The notes below the pieces were generated by a model. It saw nothing but the letters and a program-made list of their open reading frames with translations. It made no database searches and was not told the DNA's origin. This document shows, piece after piece, positions 6,123 to 6,539 of a DNA stretch of 6,539 bases (its first letter is position 1; the number at the start of each line of letters is the position of its first letter). Origin of the DNA: an uncultured Oscillospiraceae bacterium (lineage in GTDB: Bacteria; Bacillota; Clostridia; Oscillospirales; Acutalibacteraceae); the NCBI GenBank assembly GCA_900554525.1, contig USHL01000078.1, positions 1 through 6,539 of the forward strand, in the 5' to 3' direction. Both the position numbers and the translations under genes were made by a program.

Positions 6123-6539
6123 ATGCAGGATAATCCTCACGAGGGGCATCGCCGGCGGGTAAAGGAAGAATTTTTGGCAAACGGCTTCGGAGAGAATACT
6201 CCGCCGCATAAATTTCTTGAAATGCTTTTGTTTTACAGTATTCCCCGAAAAGATACCAATGTTTTGGCGCATAAGCTGCTTGAAAGGTTCGGCTCGCTTG
6301 CCGGAGTGCTCGATGCATCCGCCGAGGAGCTTGAAAAAATTCCGGGAATTACGGAAAATACTGCGGCTCTTTTAAAGCTGATAGTGCCTACGGCGCGGAA
6401 ATATCAGTCTGATAAGTGCGAAATAAAAAACCGGTATGAAAGCATTGACGATATATGTGAATTTCTGCTGTCAAAATATTTCGGTTTTAACGAGGAGGTC
6501 TTTGCAGTTACCTCTTTAAGCCTTAACGGCAGAATTTTG
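6123..6539 (+). CDS. radC: RadC/JAB-domain family protein, 3'-truncated by window edge
   Basis: The first 139 codons are present and the frame is open to the last base. Residues 5-20 (PHEGHRRRVKEEFLAN) and 32-58 (LEMLLFYSIPRKDTN, then LAHKLLERFGSL) match the N-terminal helical region of RadC proteins. A helix-hairpin-helix-like turn follows at about 70-85 (LEKIPGITENTAALLKL). From about 107 the C-terminal JAB/MPN domain begins, and EEVFAVTSLSLNGRIL corresponds to its first strands. The HxH...D metal motif expected downstream is beyond the window, so catalytic competence cannot be judged. RadC was named as a DNA repair protein, but its actual role is unsettled, and the name should not be read as proof of a repair function. 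The start is supported by AAGGGGG eight bases upstream and by its own promoter. The reading frame runs opposite to the neighbouring RluA-family gene. Confidence 0.9.
   Translation, partial: MQDNPHEGHRRRVKEEFLANGFGENTPPHKFLEMLLFYSIPRKDTNVLAHKLLERFGSLAGVLDASAEELEKIPGITENTAALLKLIVPTARKYQSDKCEIKNRYESIDDICEFLLSKYFGFNEEVFAVTSLSLNGRIL

Noticed and set aside
6118..6318. Short minus-strand open frame over the RadC-family gene
   Set aside because: It is antisense to recognisable RadC sequence and overlaps the SD of that gene.
1..6539. Search by eye for mobile elements, CRISPR arrays, tRNA or rRNA genes, riboswitches and phage genes
   Set aside because: No transposase, repeat-spacer pattern, tRNA-like fold or long non-coding stretch was found; the longest gene-free gap is 68 bases.

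Overview
The window is a compact, core-type stretch of a Gram-positive genome. It most likely belongs to an anaerobic Clostridia lineage close to Oscillospiraceae/Ruminococcaceae. This rests on the gene content (a DUF5711-like membrane-anchored propeller protein, CvpA, a zinc-finger Clp ATPase without a Clp_N domain), strong Shine-Dalgarno sites, a near-consensus sigma-A promoter and moderate GC. The assignment is an inference from protein style; no rRNA or other taxonomic marker is present.

Positions 1-5039 hold four plus-strand genes spaced like one transcription unit. They are truA (start lost at the left edge), a DUF5711-like anchored beta-propeller protein that overlaps the truA end by 14 bases, a CvpA-family membrane protein 12 bases further on, and a ClpE/ClpC-type AAA+ unfoldase after a 20-base gap. 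No promoter is visible between them, so any promoter for the unit lies outside the window or inside a gene. The unit ends in a 15-bp perfect hairpin (5045-5078) that also serves the convergent minus-strand gene.

Positions 5083-6054 carry an RluA-family pseudouridine synthase on the minus strand. A 68-base divergent spacer follows, with a TTGAAA-17-TATAAT promoter facing right. A RadC/JAB-family gene then runs off the right edge at 6539.

Together the genes cover tRNA modification, envelope-facing membrane proteins, regulated proteolysis, rRNA (or other RNA) modification and a RadC-type protein. No mobile element, CRISPR array, tRNA, rRNA or phage gene was seen, and every gene not cut by the window edge is intact. 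The only part with real discovery potential is the DUF5711-cvpA-clp block, which puts two probable envelope-facing proteins of unclear role next to a Clp unfoldase. The rest looks like ordinary chromosome.
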